From Bacillus mycoides (GTDB lineage Bacteria; Bacillota; Bacilli; Bacillales; Bacillaceae_G): DNA of 64,000 nt. Each line of letters starts with the position of its first letter. Positions within the stretch are counted from its first letter, which is position 1. The notes below the pieces were generated by a model. That model was given only the letters and a program-made list of their open reading frames with translations, was not told where the DNA came from and made no database searches. The position numbers and the translations under genes were made by a program. Positions 11,445 through 27,799 of this stretch are shown here, piece by piece. Location: contig NZ_LXLV01000073.1 of assembly GCF_001757995.1 (NCBI RefSeq), forward strand, positions 1-64,000, in the 5' to 3' direction.

Positions 11445-12544
11445 TAGCCGTCAACCTCCCCAAGTACAATATCAACCCCACCTAAAATCGTAATTAAATT
11501 GGCGATGTTTTCACCTTTCAATAACTTCGGTAAGATTTGCAAATTATAAAAAGACGGTCTGCGAAATTTCAAGCGGTACGGCTCTTTCTTTCCATCACTA
11601 GCAATATAACAGCCAATCTCTCCCCGCGGTGACTCTATACGGACGAACGCTTCTCCTTTAGGTGCTTTAATAATTTTCGGCACTTTCGCCAGCACAGCGC
11701 CGTCTTTCGGGAACTGCTGGGCTGCTTGCTCAATAATTTTTAATGACTCCTCAATTTCCTTCATCCGGCAAACGTAGCGGTCCCAAGCATCTCCCGTGCT
11801 CCCAACAGGAACATCAAAGTCAAAACGATCATAAATAGAATACGGTTCATCTTTGCGAAGATCAAAGTTTACTCCCGTGCACCGCAAATTTGCGCCGCTT
11901 AAAGAATACGAGATCGCCTCTTCCGCGCTATATACACCAACGCCTTTCACACGATTTAAGAAAATTTCATTTCCGCTAACAAGGTCGTGATAACCTTCCA
12001 ACTGCTCTCTCATATACGGAACAAACTCTTTCACCTTTTCAATCCAGCCGTCTGGTGCATCCCACTTCACGCCACCGACTCTCATATAGTTGAAAGTAAG
12101 CCTTGCACCGCACAATTCATTTAATAAATTTATAATCATCTCTCGTTCACGAAATGCGTATAAAAATGGACTAACCGCTCCTATATCAAGCAAGTTCGTT
12201 CCCCACCAGACGAGATGACTCGCAACTCTCCCAAGCTCCATCGCAAGCACCCGTAAATATTCAGCACGCTCCGGAATCTCAAGATCCATCATCGTCTCTA
12301 CAGCGTGGCAAATGACGTAATTATTCGTCATCGCTGATAAATAGTCCATTCGATCTGTATACGGGATAATTTGCGTATATTGCAAGCTCTCAGCGATCTT
12401 TTCTGTTCCGCGATGCAAATACCCGATAACCGGTGTAGCCTCTTTAATAATTTCCCCGTCAATCTTAATTACAAGCCGAAACACACCATGTGTACTCGGG
12501 TGCTGCGGTCCTACATTTAAGAGCATCTCTTCCGTACGGATCAC
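11444..12544 (-). CDS. nuoD: NADH-quinone oxidoreductase subunit D
   Basis: NuoD is the 49-kDa-type subunit that forms the quinone site and is related to [NiFe] hydrogenase large subunits. The 366-residue product begins close to the conserved [15 protein letters not shown] quinone-site loop and includes [11 protein letters not shown] and [15 protein letters not shown]. It is a separate gene from nuoC, not a fused nuoCD. Confidence 0.97.
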   Translation of the reverse strand: MIRTEEMLLNVGPQHPSTHGVFRLVIKIDGEIIKEATPVIGYLHRGTEKIAESLQYTQIIPYTDRMDYLSAMTNNYVICHAVETMMDLEIPERAEYLRVLAMELGRVASHLVWWGTNLLDIGAVSPFLYAFREREMIINLLNELCGARLTFNYMRVGGVKWDAPDGWIEKVKEFVPYMREQLEGYHDLVSGNEIFLNRVKGVGVYSAEEAISYSLSGANLRCTGVNFDLRKDEPYSIYDRFDFDVPVGSTGDAWDRYVCRMKEIEESLKIIEQAAQQFPKDGAVLAKVPKIIKAPKGEAFVRIESPRGEIGCYIASDGKKEPYRLKFRRPSFYNLQILPKLLKGENIANLITILGGVDIVLGEVDG

Positions 12545-12547
12545 AAG

Positions 12548-13699
12548 CTACACCTCCACATCATACGGTTCATAATCTTTCCTAAGCGGATACCCTACCC
12601 AATCATCCGGCATTAAAATGCGAGATAAATTAGGATGACCTTTAAACACAATACCAAGCAAATCATACGCTTCACGCTCCGGCCAATCTGCCCCTTTCCA
12701 AAGCGGCGTCACCGATTCTACTTGCGGTGCTTCCCTATCTAGCTTTACCTTCACTGCTACTGACTGTTTCTTTCCATATGAAAATAAATGAACATACACT
12801 TCCATATGTGTCACAAAATCTGTCGCATGTAGCTCTGACATATAATCAAAAGCAAGTCCCTCATGGAATCGTAGCAATTCCATCACTTCATAATATTTTG
12901 AAGGATCCGCCACAAGAGTTGGAACATCTTTTGACAGCTTATTAATATAGGAATCTACTAATGCATATTCCCCTATCTTCTCCTTAACAACCTCCACATA
13001 TTGATTTAAATATGGTTGGTTAACTGATGGCTCTTCCTGCTGCGGTTCATCTTCTATCTCATTTACAGCTCCCTTTGCCCTTGCCGCTGCAGCGGCTTTC
13101 GCTTTTGCGGCTGCAATTGCCTTTGCTTTCTCATCTCCAGAATCCCCATCACCTTGCGAGGCTTTCTGCTTCGCTAATGCAGCTACTTTTGCTTTTGCAG
13201 CTGCTACAGCCTTTGCCTTTGCTTTTTCTTCGTCCGTTACTTCTTCTATTCCTTCTCGCTTTTGCTTCGCTAGTGCCGCTGCTTTTGCTTTTGCAGCTGC
13301 TGCGGCTTCCGCCTTCGCTTTGACTTTTTCTTCGTCCGTTACCTCTTCTGTTCCTTCTCGCTTTTGCTTCGCTAGTGCCGCTGCTTTTGCTTTTGCAGCT
13401 GCTGCGGCTTCCGCCTTCGCTTTGACTTTTTCTTCGTCCGTTACTTCTTCTGTTCCTTCTCGCTTTTGCTTCGCTAGTGCCGCTGCTTTTGCTTTTGCAG
13501 CTGCTGCGGCTTCCGCCTTCGCTTCTTCTACATTAATCCCCTTATCTTTTGGTAGCGCTTTCTCTTTTTCTCGATGTTCTCCTTCAAGTTTAGACATTTC
13601 TGCCTCATGTTTCGCAGCAAGACGTTTTCGCGCTTCCTCTTTCGCATGACGGGCTGCCTCTCTTTTCATACTTTCTAAGTCTTTATTTGGATCACTCAT
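12548..13699 (-). CDS. nuoC: NADH-quinone oxidoreductase subunit C with repetitive Ala/Lys N-terminal extension
   Basis: The C-terminal part (about residues 235-383) is the 30-kDa Complex I subunit domain, with [32 protein letters not shown] and PLRKDYEP. The N-terminal 230 residues are low-complexity, rich in Ala, Lys and Glu, with predicted coiled-coil or helical character. They are built from three near-identical 34-residue units ([20 protein letters not shown] core) followed by degenerate units. Typical NuoC proteins are 150-220 residues, so the extension is unusual. The start overlaps the nuoB stop by 4 nt. Identity is firm; the role of the extension is unknown. Confidence 0.95.
   Translation of the reverse strand: MSDPNKDLESMKREAARHAKEEARKRLAAKHEAEMSKLEGEHREKEKALPKDKGINVEEAKAEAAAAAKAKAAALAKQKREGTEEVTDEEKVKAKAEAAAAAKAKAAALAKQKREGTEEVTDEEKVKAKAEAAAAAKAKAAALAKQKREGIEEVTDEEKAKAKAVAAAKAKVAALAKQKASQGDGDSGDEKAKAIAAAKAKAAAAARAKGAVNEIEDEPQQEEPSVNQPYLNQYVEVVKEKIGEYALVDSYINKLSKDVPTLVADPSKYYEVMELLRFHEGLAFDYMSELHATDFVTHMEVYVHLFSYGKKQSVAVKVKLDREAPQVESVTPLWKGADWPEREAYDLLGIVFKGHPNLSRILMPDDWVGYPLRKDYEPYDVEV
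13223..13526. repeat. 102-bp in-frame tandem repeat inside nuoC (about three copies)
   Basis: The marker TTTGCTTCGCTAGTGCCGCT recurs at 13261, 13363 and 13465, giving an exact 102-bp period (34 codons). The units differ at only a few positions, for example one Thr/Ile codon change. Further degenerate units flank the array. Length variation here would keep the nuoC frame, so it is a candidate variable-number repeat. Confidence 0.92.
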
Positions 13700-14214
13700 T
13701 TATTCGTCACCTGCTTCCCGGTCCTCGCCTCGTAACGAATTTTTTCTTTTAATTTATTAATTCCATAAATTAAAGCAGCAGGATTTGGAGGGCATCCAGG
13801 AATATACACATCAACTGGTACAATTTGATCTACACCTTTCACAACAGCATACGAATTCACATACGGACCACCGGCTGTTGCACAAGATCCCATCGCAATT
13901 ACCCACTTTGGTTCAGGCATTTGATCATATAAGCGCCGAACAATAGGCGCCATTTTCTTCGTTACCGTTCCTGACACAATCATGACATCCGATTGTCTTG
14001 GTGAAGTCCGAAAAAATGACCCAAATCGATCTAAATCGTAATGTGATGAACCTACTCCCATCATTTCAATCGCACAGCATGCCAGTCCAAATGTCATCGG
14101 CCATAAAGAATTGCTCCGCGCCCATCCCTTCAACTGTTCCAATGTAGAAAAAAAGATATTTCTTTCTAATTCCGCTCGCTCCTGTGGGTGTAATTCCTCA
14201 AAATTTATAACCAT
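13696..14214 (-). CDS. nuoB: NADH-quinone oxidoreductase subunit B
   Basis: NuoB carries cluster N2, the last Fe-S cluster before quinone. The product has [12 protein letters not shown], a GSCATAGG block and [13 protein letters not shown], supplying the four N2 cysteines. The ORF is open to 14235, but the ATG at 14214 ([12 protein letters not shown]) is preceded by AAGAAGGTG and gives the usual length of 172. It overlaps nuoA by 10 nt. Confidence 0.95.
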   Translation of the reverse strand: MVINFEELHPQERAELERNIFFSTLEQLKGWARSNSLWPMTFGLACCAIEMMGVGSSHYDLDRFGSFFRTSPRQSDVMIVSGTVTKKMAPIVRRLYDQMPEPKWVIAMGSCATAGGPYVNSYAVVKGVDQIVPVDVYIPGCPPNPAALIYGINKLKEKIRYEARTGKQVTNK

Positions 14215-14573
14215 TGTAACACCTTCTTTTTCCAAGCATACGCTAATCCAACTAGCAACATCACAACAAAAATGAGCATTTCAATCAGTGCAAATAAACC
14301 AAGCTTGTCATATGCAACAGCCCATGGGTATAAAAATAAAGTTTCTACATCAAAGATGACGAACAATAAAGCGAAAATATAATAACGAGCATGAAACCGA
14401 ATATTGGCATCATGGAAAGGCTCAATCCCACTCTCATACGTCGTCGCTTTCGCTGCACTCGGTTTATTTGGACGCAGCATTTTCCCTAATGTAAGAGCCA
14501 CTACCGGCAGCAATATACCTAATAGCAAGAAAATCAAAACGATCATATAACTATTTTCATATACACTTGCCAT
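14205..14573 (-). CDS. nuoA: NADH-quinone oxidoreductase subunit A
   Basis: NuoA is a three-helix Complex I membrane subunit. The 122-residue product has the [32 protein letters not shown] signature in two consecutive parts (YESGIEPF and the [20 protein letters not shown] helix). It is the first gene of the operon, with GGGGGGAGGG just upstream of its ATG. Confidence 0.96.
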   Translation of the reverse strand: MASVYENSYMIVLIFLLLGILLPVVALTLGKMLRPNKPSAAKATTYESGIEPFHDANIRFHARYYIFALLFVIFDVETLFLYPWAVAYDKLGLFALIEMLIFVVMLLVGLAYAWKKKVLQWL

Positions 14574-14683
14574 TGTGAAACCCTCCCCCCTGAATTAAGA
14601 ACAAGTTCACATAGTAAACAATATGTCTTACTTGCATTATTTATTATTTTTAAATTTTTCTAAATAATGCAACTATTTAATTC

Positions 14684-14713
14684 ATTATAGCAAACTTCAA
14701 ATTCCTATGTCGA
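14684..14713 (-). promoter_or_regulatory. Predicted sigma-A promoter of the nuo operon
   Basis: On the minus strand TCGACA is followed after 18 bp by a perfect TATAAT. Transcription would start near 14677 and give a leader of about 100 nt before nuoA. The leader contains a GCATTATTT/AAATAATGC hairpin of unknown function. Confidence 0.6.
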
Positions 14714-14761
14714 TATATTGGGAACAGAAACAACAATTAATACTTGCTGAGCAAATCTATT

Positions 14762-14789
14762 TTTACAACTCCTTATAAATGTGTAAAAT
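14762..14789 (+). promoter_or_regulatory. Possible promoter of the first GGDEF-EAL gene
   Basis: TTTACA and TAAAAT are separated by 16 bp, about 70 bp upstream of the seven-codon leader ORF. The match to sigma-A consensus is moderate and the region is AT-rich, so this is tentative. Confidence 0.35.
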
Positions 14790-14856
14790 AAATATAGAAA
14801 TTCTATATATTTTTCAAGCAATCCTAAAAAACATAAACTAAAAAAAGGTGGTTCTT

Positions 14857-14880
14857 ATGTATATACAGTGGGTGATATAA
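14857..14880 (+). CDS. Seven-codon leader ORF before the GGDEF-EAL gene
   Basis: ATG at 14857 opens a seven-codon ORF (MYIQWVI) that ends in TAA at 14878-14880, immediately and in frame before the ATG of the next gene. AAAGGTGG lies 5 nt upstream, a better ribosome binding site than the GGGTG before the main start. Translation of the leader could be coupled to the main gene. Whether it is translated is unknown. Confidence 0.4.
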   Translation: MYIQWVI

Positions 14881-17610
14881 ATGAAAAAACAAACACATGT
14901 AAGTATTCTTATAAGCATTTCATTGTTGTATATAGCTATTCATTACGTATCAATGTCCTTTTTATATGAGTACGCACTCCCATTTCAAATATTAACTGGG
15001 ATAAGTACCATATTAATGGATATTACAATTTGCAGTTATATATTTTATTTTTCAAATATAAAACAAGGGTTATCTCGTTTTTTTTGGATAACATTAACTA
15101 TCGGATCCTTCTCTTATTTCATCGGTGATATAGTAGTTGCTTATCAACGCTTAATTCTGCATGACTACTATACATTCGTTGATCCATCAGACTTTTTTTA
15201 CTTATTATTTTTAATTAGCTTTGCATTTGCCTTTCTATATGAAATTATTTATGGTCGAGACTTATTGGAACAGCTTTTTACGATATGTGATATTTGTATT
15301 ATTGTTACAGCTCAATTTACTTTAAGCTACTATTTGCTTATTGAAAGAACCATTCATATTTTTACAACATCCTATATCGACATGTTTGTTCAACTCACGT
15401 ATCCAATGGCTGATTTACTCTTTCTTTTAATAGGAATCAACCTTTTATTCAGGCCATTATTCTTACTACCAAAACAAGTTGGCGCTCTTCTTGGCAGTGC
15501 TTTAATTTTGTATGCTACTACGGATGCTATTTATGCTTATATAAAATACTTCCAGCCTGAGCACTCTATGTTCACAGTTGCTCCATTCTATCAAGTAACC
15601 TTATTATTGGTAGCAATCGCTTGTATACTTCATACAAAAGAGCCTGAAAAACAAGAACAAGTATTACTAACGCCTCAATTTGGTGAATCAATCCGATTAT
15701 CATTACCGTATATTTCTGTCGTGATGCTTATTGTTTTTATATTAGTCGAAAATGTTTTTGCACCTATCGTAGTAATTGGGCTTATGGTAACTTTCTCCTT
15801 CGTTCTCATACGCCATACGTTAGTTCGAAGACAAAATAAAATATTATTGCTAGCACAAATGCAATTCAGCTTAGAACTCGAGAAACAAATCGAACTACGT
15901 ACAGAAGATTTAGTAGAACAAAAAAATGAGTTATATCATAACCAACAAATGTTTAAATCTTTATACGAGCATCATCCAGATCCAATTTTCACATTAGATT
16001 TGTACGGTAATTTCCTCAATGTGAACAACGCTGGAACTACTTTACTCGGTTATCAAACGAATGAATTATTAAACCAACCGTACTATTCACTTATGTATGA
16101 AGAAGATTTGGAAGAAATCATTACTGCCTTTCATCACGTAAAAAAAGGGAAATCTATTTCTTTAGAAGTACGGGCGTATCATACAAACAGAGACATTTAC
16201 TATTTGAATGTTACGGCTGTTCCTATCTTTTTAAAGGAGCATATTTCTGGAGTATATTTAATGATTAAAGATATTACAGAGAGTAAACAACAACAAGAAC
16301 AAATTAATTTCCTAGCGTATCATGATACATTAACTGAACTTGCAAATCGCCGTTCATTCCATCAACAATTGGAGAAGGCCATTATGCGAGCAAAAACATC
16401 ACAAATACCTTTCGCTGTCATGTTTCTCGATTTAGATCGCTTTAAAGTCATTAACGACACTCTCGGTCACCGAATAGGAGATCTCCTTTTAATTGCTGTA
16501 GCAAAAAGACTAGAACGAATATCAACAGCAAATATGAAACTCGCTCGGTTAGCTGGGGATGAGTTCACAATTCTTATAGAAGATTACAAAGAAGATAAAG
16601 ATATACAAGAAATAGCTGATATGATTGTATCAGCTATGAATGAACCGTTCGAAATCGAAAATCAACATTTACAAATCTCACCAAGTATCGGGATTGCCAT
16701 ATACCCAGAAGCAGGTGAAGATCCATTATCCATTTTGCAACATGCTGATATGGCCATGTACGAAACAAAAAATAAAGGAAAAAACGGTAGCTCTCTTTAT
16801 ACAAAAGAGCTATATAAAAAAATGGAACGAAAAGCTCGAATCGAAAAAGATTTACCACTTGCTTTAGTAAACAACGAATTTTATCTCGTCTATCAACCAC
16901 AAATTGATACGACAACAAATAAAATTATCGGTGCTGAAGCGTTAATACGTTGGAAACACCCGCTCCTAGGTGACATTTCACCATGTGAGTTCATTCCAAT
17001 TGTGGAAGAGACTCCGCAGGTCATCCCACTTGGGCATTGGGTGTTAAGAGAATCTTGTCTTCAACTAAAAATATGGCAAAGTTTTGGATACACAACCTTA
17101 AAAATGAGTGTCAATTTATCAGCGAAAGAATTTCAACAAAATCAATTAATCGAAAATATTTCACGAATACTAAAGGACGTTAAAATTGACCCGAAAGATG
17201 TAACACTTGAACTAACAGAGCGAATTGCGATGATTGATGAAAAAGAAACATTATCGAGACTAAAGCAATTAAAAGAATACGGTATTCAAACGTCCATTGA
17301 TGACTTCGGTACCGGCTACTCTTCTCTTGCTTATTTATCAATTTTCCCTATCGATACATTAAAAGTACCAAAAGAATTTACACAACTTGCCGATCATCGG
17401 CCTGAAGAAAGAGCCATCGTTTCCACTATCCTTTCTCTTGCAAACACTTTAAATCTCTCTGTCGTTGCTGAAGGAATTGAAACAGAAAAACAGCTTAAGT
17501 TTCTGCAAAAAAACAACTGTAAATACATGCAAGGTTACTATTTCAGTAAACCTCTAACAAGTAAACAGTTTATAAAATTCCTACAAAAAACACCCAGTAT
17601 GAACCAATAG
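14881..17610 (+). CDS. Membrane PAS-GGDEF-EAL protein (cyclic-di-GMP turnover)
   Basis: The 909-residue protein has an N-terminal sensor of eight or nine membrane helices (about residues 7-310), a short coiled coil (about 315-345), a PAS domain (about 350-465), a GGDEF domain with its motif near residue 558 as AGDEF rather than GGDEF, and an EAL domain with GAEALIRWKHP near residue 686 and DDFGTGYSSLAYL. EAL domains hydrolyse c-di-GMP; GGDEF domains make it or bind GTP. The one-letter A-for-G change does not by itself show inactivity. The net activity and the ligand are unknown. A paralogue of the same layout is at 60689-63334. Confidence 0.93.
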   Translation: MKKQTHVSILISISLLYIAIHYVSMSFLYEYALPFQILTGISTILMDITICSYIFYFSNIKQGLSRFFWITLTIGSFSYFIGDIVVAYQRLILHDYYTFVDPSDFFYLLFLISFAFAFLYEIIYGRDLLEQLFTICDICIIVTAQFTLSYYLLIERTIHIFTTSYIDMFVQLTYPMADLLFLLIGINLLFRPLFLLPKQVGALLGSALILYATTDAIYAYIKYFQPEHSMFTVAPFYQVTLLLVAIACILHTKEPEKQEQVLLTPQFGESIRLSLPYISVVMLIVFILVENVFAPIVVIGLMVTFSFVLIRHTLVRRQNKILLLAQMQFSLELEKQIELRTEDLVEQKNELYHNQQMFKSLYEHHPDPIFTLDLYGNFLNVNNAGTTLLGYQTNELLNQPYYSLMYEEDLEEIITAFHHVKKGKSISLEVRAYHTNRDIYYLNVTAVPIFLKEHISGVYLMIKDITESKQQQEQINFLAYHDTLTELANRRSFHQQLEKAIMRAKTSQIPFAVMFLDLDRFKVINDTLGHRIGDLLLIAVAKRLERISTANMKLARLAGDEFTILIEDYKEDKDIQEIADMIVSAMNEPFEIENQHLQISPSIGIAIYPEAGEDPLSILQHADMAMYETKNKGKNGSSLYTKELYKKMERKARIEKDLPLALVNNEFYLVYQPQIDTTTNKIIGAEALIRWKHPLLGDISPCEFIPIVEETPQVIPLGHWVLRESCLQLKIWQSFGYTTLKMSVNLSAKEFQQNQLIENISRILKDVKIDPKDVTLELTERIAMIDEKETLSRLKQLKEYGIQTSIDDFGTGYSSLAYLSIFPIDTLKVPKEFTQLADHRPEERAIVSTILSLANTLNLSVVAEGIETEKQLKFLQKNNCKYMQGYYFSKPLTSKQFIKFLQKTPSMNQ

Positions 17611-17627
17611 TTCACACTGGGTGTTTT
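17585..17627. terminator. Bidirectional terminator between GGDEF-EAL gene and DUF975 gene
   Basis: AACACCCAGT pairs with ACTGGGTGTT around a GAAC/GTTC inner stem, with an A-run on the left and a T-run on the right. It works in both orientations and overlaps the last codons of the plus-strand gene. Confidence 0.9.
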
Positions 17628-18281
17628 TTAAAGTGTTGGAATTCTTTTCTCGTAATATTCTTCTGCAATCTCTTCGTAAAAAGCTGCTGTTGTTGTATAA
17701 AAATATGGAATCAACCATAGGAATCCAATCCCTAACGTAATACAACTTAATATAAACCAACCAATAAAACTTAAACATAAAATGAAATACTCCATTTTAT
17801 GTCCATCCATCATACGACGGCTTTCTGTAATAGCTTGATTTATTGAATACTCAGGATGATCATTTATTATAAAATATGTCATTGCATAAGAAAATGATTT
17901 AATAATGCCTGGAATAATAAATAGTAAGCACCATAAGAAAATATAAATGTTTACTACTATATATAATAAAAATGACTTTATAAACTTACTTCCTTCTGTA
18001 AACCATCTGAATATATGCCCAATACGCGCTTCTTTTTCACGAATTATATGTAGTGCTAAACAATAACCCCCTAGCGTTAAAGGCCCCACCAACAGTATTG
18101 TAATAACATCTATTGAAAGTGAGCTATTCACTTCTTTCCACTCCCAAACCTGAGAGAGAATGAACTGAATACTAAAACTAAAAGCTGAAGTAAGAATCGA
18201 AATAAGTAATGTTGCCCCAACAGCTAAGCCCCATTTTCCTTCTAGCGAGTCTAGCGCTTCTCCTTTTAAATCACTAATCAT
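17628..18281 (-). CDS. DUF975 family membrane protein
   Basis: The 217-residue membrane protein begins with the family's ISDLKGEALDSLEGKWGLAVG and has about five hydrophobic segments. It contains SFSYAMTYFIINDHPEYSINQAITESRRMMDGHK, a conserved DUF975 block (quoted here in outline: SYAMTYFIIND, then ITESRRMMDGHK), and ends in a PYFYTTTAAFYEE tail. The ATG at 18281 has AGGAGG 7 nt upstream, so the longer ORF start is not used. It follows a paralogue 44 bp upstream. Function is unknown. Confidence 0.88.
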   Translation of the reverse strand: MISDLKGEALDSLEGKWGLAVGATLLISILTSAFSFSIQFILSQVWEWKEVNSSLSIDVITILLVGPLTLGGYCLALHIIREKEARIGHIFRWFTEGSKFIKSFLLYIVVNIYIFLWCLLFIIPGIIKSFSYAMTYFIINDHPEYSINQAITESRRMMDGHKMEYFILCLSFIGWFILSCITLGIGFLWLIPYFYTTTAAFYEEIAEEYYEKRIPTL

Positions 18282-18325
18282 AATTAGCCTCCTATACATA
18301 ACAATTCTATTAGTATAGCACGTAC

Positions 18326-19120
18326 CTACTGCAATTCACCTTTTGCAATATAGCGATAAAAATGCGCTGTCGTTGTACCTACATATGGACTAAGCCAAAG
18401 AAATCCTATTCCAAGAGTAAAAATCGCTAAGATAGCCCATCCTATGAAGCTAAGCCATAAAAGAAATAAATCTAGTTTATGTCCCTTCATAAGGTTCTTA
18501 CTTTCTTTCATCGCCTGCGAAACACTATATTCTGGTTTTTCAACCATCACATAATACGTCATCGAATATGAAAAATACAGAACAGCCATTACAATGATCG
18601 AAATAGCTAGTAAAACAAAGAAAGCGATTATGAAAGATGGGTTGGCATTCTCATCAAAAAAGCCTAATATCCCAAATACAATCATTCCAAGCATCGGAAC
18701 CCACGTACCTGTATATAACAAAAGTGCAAGCATAGCCCACATTGTTTTCATCATTCTTTTAAAACCACGAAATCCTTCAAATAAATAATCTACTCTAGCA
18801 TCTTCTCGTTTACTTATTTGTAGAAACACATTCGTATAACCGTATGAAGTAATACCATAAGCTGCACAACTTAAAATTATCATAAGGCAATAAAAAATCC
18901 CAAACGTAATACTAGCTCCAATTGGCATCGCTTCTTCTTCAATTGAACCAGTTGAAATAGTCACTAAAAGAAATATTATAACTCCTGGAATTAATAGTAT
19001 AAGCATTACAGCCATTGAAACGACGTAACTTATAATATGATATAAAATCGTCGATCCAACACCTAAGCCCCATTTCCCCTTCAAGGAATGTAATGCTTCT
19101 TGTTTCATTTCACCGATCAT
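18326..19120 (-). CDS. DUF975 family membrane protein (tandem paralogue)
   Basis: The 264-residue membrane protein has the same layout as its neighbour at 17628-18281: an IGEMKQEALHSLKGKWGLGVG start, about six hydrophobic segments, the SYSMTYYVMVEKPEYSVSQ block and a SPYVGTTTAHFYRYIA end. Start ATG has AAAGGAGATG upstream. The two genes look like a tandem duplication that has diverged strongly; both lie after the atp operon on the same strand. Function is unknown. Confidence 0.88.
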   Translation of the reverse strand: MIGEMKQEALHSLKGKWGLGVGSTILYHIISYVVSMAVMLILLIPGVIIFLLVTISTGSIEEEAMPIGASITFGIFYCLMIILSCAAYGITSYGYTNVFLQISKREDARVDYLFEGFRGFKRMMKTMWAMLALLLYTGTWVPMLGMIVFGILGFFDENANPSFIIAFFVLLAISIIVMAVLYFSYSMTYYVMVEKPEYSVSQAMKESKNLMKGHKLDLFLLWLSFIGWAILAIFTLGIGFLWLSPYVGTTTAHFYRYIAKGELQ

Positions 19121-19220
19121 TTGTTCATCTCCTTTATAAAAATATAAGTTGTCATATACTCTCTACTTATACAAACCACAATATAATTATACCATTTTTG
19201 TTAATTTATTCATAAACAAC

Positions 19221-19255
19221 AAAAAAATCCGTGAAGGCGAAGCCCTCACGGATTT
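19221..19255 (-). terminator. Terminator of the atp operon
   Basis: On the minus strand ATCCGTGAGGG, TTCG-type loop and CCTTCACGGAT are followed by a run of seven T, directly after the atpC stop codon. Confidence 0.95.
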
Positions 19256-19669
<414 letters not shown>

Positions 19670-19677
19670 CTAAGGCC

Positions 19678-21162
<1,485 letters not shown>

Positions 21163-21164
21163 TT

Positions 21165-21271
21165 ACGCGACTCTTTTGACAGAGCCGCTTCCACTTTTTA
21201 TTGAATCTAGCTCCGGTGGCTAGAAGGGTCGGTCATTTCACCCCTTCTGAGCAAGCCACCTACGCTTTTTA
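21165..21271 (-). repeat. Shortened interspersed-repeat copies in the atpG-atpD spacer
   Basis: On the minus strand, six nt after the atpG stop codon, TAAAAAGCGTAGGTGGC starts a short version of the repeat found at 33471, 39623, 40980 and 42811. Arms GGTGGCT-AGAAGGG and CCCTTCT...AGCCACC form a hairpin, and a second unit (AAAAAGTGGAAGCGGCTC) with its own GCGGCTCT hairpin follows. It lies inside the ATP synthase operon and could affect mRNA stability or spacing. Confidence 0.6.
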
Positions 21272-21274
21272 TTA

Positions 21275-24912
<3,638 letters not shown>

Positions 24913-25035
24913 TCACTCCCTTCAAAATATCTAAATTGATCATATGAAAAAAAAAGACATACGTTTCGTTCATAAAGCAATGGCGAAGAAAGTTCAAAAA
25001 AACACTCTTCGCCATCTATGTAAGGGGAGTCTCCC

Positions 25036-25254
<219 letters not shown>

Positions 25255-25310
25255 TTAATTTGTCCTCCTTTGTATTATAAAAAAATAAATTTTTTCTTAC
25301 TTAAATTATA

Positions 25311-26429
<1,119 letters not shown>

Positions 26430-26433
<4 letters not shown>

Positions 26434-26654
26434 TGCTCTCCCGAATAGTAATGTCGAATGAGTCGAATCATTGCGTATACCCCTGTTCCTAACCCGAGTA
26501 ATAACCCTATAATAAGAAACAATGGAAACGTTCCAACCTTATTATCAATCCATTGCCCACCAAAGATTCCAATAAGAATAGAACCAACTAACTGAGCAAG
26601 AATTCCTGACATTAAAGCATACGCTTTTATATGGCTGCGATCGTTTTTTTGCAA
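26430..26654 (-). CDS. atpZ: AtpZ/AtpI family protein, first gene of the atp operon
   Basis: The 74-residue protein has two membrane helices, GILAQLVGSILIGIFGGQWIDNK and PLFLIIGLLLGLGTGVYAMI (each quoted up to its length limit), typical of the AtpZ/AtpI family encoded ahead of atpI in several Bacillus atp operons. The ORF is open to 26684, but a TTG at 26654 has a GGAGGG ribosome binding site 8 nt upstream and starts MQKNDRSHIKAY, so I prefer it. Its role in the enzyme is unsettled. Confidence 0.8.
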
Positions 26655-26808
26655 GGATTCATCCCTCCAATATGTAACCCTCATTCACGATGTGTTAATA
26701 ATAACTCATTTTTCTGCATAAATTCTATACAAAATAAAAAGTTTACATTTTCGTCACGGAATAGATGCATTTTTGTCACTGAAAGCCCTACCATCTATCC
26801 CCGTTGTT

Positions 26809-26837
26809 AGCATACAATAGGGTATTAACAGTGTCAA
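26809..26837 (-). promoter_or_regulatory. Predicted sigma-A promoter of the atp operon
   Basis: On the minus strand a perfect TTGACA is followed after 17 bp by TATGCT. Transcription would start near 26802 and give a leader of about 150 nt before atpZ. Confidence 0.65.
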
Positions 26838-27129
26838 CGAGAAATCGTAAAAAATCAAAAAATTTGAGTATTAGTCATTTCCTCCCAAAAATGAAAACGT
26901 TCCCCTTCTAAATACTGGTTAGAGATATGCAATTTCTAACAGTTTTCTCTTTATAATAGAAGAAAATGTTCACAAGTTTGTCACTATTATATTTTTAAGA
27001 TATAGCGCTTTCCTTCCATAATATAGTGTTCCCAAGACGTAAGACTTCTATATTATATGTGATGTGTATGCAACTTATGTTGTATAGACCCTGTATATTT
27101 ACCTCCCCCTCCCCCGCACGCTCAGGGCG
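26838..27129. other. Spacer between the upp terminator and the atp promoter
   Basis: About 290 bp without a supported gene. It holds a TAATATAG/CTATATTA hairpin at about 27019-27058 and a pyrimidine-rich CCTCCCCCTCCCCC run near 27102. I see no promoter for another gene and no recognised RNA. Confidence 0.4.
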
Positions 27130-27163
27130 AAAAAAAAGACGAGCGGGGACTCCCCTCTCGTCT
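27130..27163 (-). terminator. Terminator of upp
   Basis: On the minus strand AGACGAG, an AGGGGAGTCCCCG loop that can pair internally, and CTCGTCT are followed by eight T residues. Confidence 0.92.
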
Positions 27164-27169
27164 GTTGTC

Positions 27170-27799
27170 TTACTTCGTTCCGAATAAACGGTCACCAGCA
27201 TCACCAAGACCTGGAACTACATAACCATGGTCATTTAGCTTCTCATCTAATGCTGCTACATAAATATCAACATCAGGATGCTCTTCCTGTACTACTTTTA
27301 CTCCTTCTGGAGCAGCTACGATACACATTAATTTAATTTGCTTTGCACCGCGCTTTTTCAGAGAATTAATTGCTTCAGCCGCAGAACCACCTGTTGCTAG
27401 CATCGGATCTAGTACGATAAAGTCACGCTCTTCTACATCCGTTGGAAGTTTCACATAGTATTCTACCGGTTGCAATGTTTTAGGGTCACGGTATAGACCA
27501 ACGTGTCCTACTTTTGCTGCTGGAATTAATTTCAGAATTCCATCAACCATTCCTAAACCTGCACGTAAAATCGGAATTAAACCAAGTTTTTTACCAGCGA
27601 TCACTTTTGTTGTCGCTTTGCTTACAGGTGTTTCAATTTCAATGTCTTGAAGTGGAAGGTCGCGAGTAATTTCGAAAGCCATTAAGCTTGCTACTTCGTC
27701 CACTAATTCACGAAAATCTTTCGTACCTGTATTCTTATCGCGAATATATGTAATCTTATGTTGAATTAACGGGTGATCAAATACATACAGTTTTCCCAT
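27170..27799 (-). CDS. upp: Uracil phosphoribosyltransferase
   Basis: Upp salvages uracil: uracil plus PRPP gives UMP and pyrophosphate. The 209-residue product has the PRPP-binding loop in [18 protein letters not shown] and the uracil-binding C-terminal block [14 protein letters not shown]. It has its own terminator and an AAAGGAGAG ribosome binding site. It lies between glyA and the atp operon, as in B. subtilis. Confidence 0.98.
   Translation of the reverse strand: MGKLYVFDHPLIQHKITYIRDKNTGTKDFRELVDEVASLMAFEITRDLPLQDIEIETPVSKATTKVIAGKKLGLIPILRAGLGMVDGILKLIPAAKVGHVGLYRDPKTLQPVEYYVKLPTDVEERDFIVLDPMLATGGSAAEAINSLKKRGAKQIKLMCIVAAPEGVKVVQEEHPDVDIYVAALDEKLNDHGYVVPGLGDAGDRLFGTK

Noticed and set aside
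13027-13649. Plus-strand Leu-rich and Ala/Ser-rich ORFs opposite nuoC
   Set aside because: They mirror the Ala/Lys repeat of nuoC. Repeats of GCx codons leave the opposite strand open without selection.
16552-16566. AGDEF in the first GGDEF domain as proof of an inactive enzyme
   Set aside because: A single Ala-for-Gly change at the first motif position is tolerated in some active cyclases, so inactivity cannot be claimed from sequence.
26995-27207. Minus-strand 70-codon ORF overlapping the end of upp
   Set aside because: It overlaps the upp C-terminus and runs through the upp terminator stem; there is no ribosome binding site and the composition is not protein-like.
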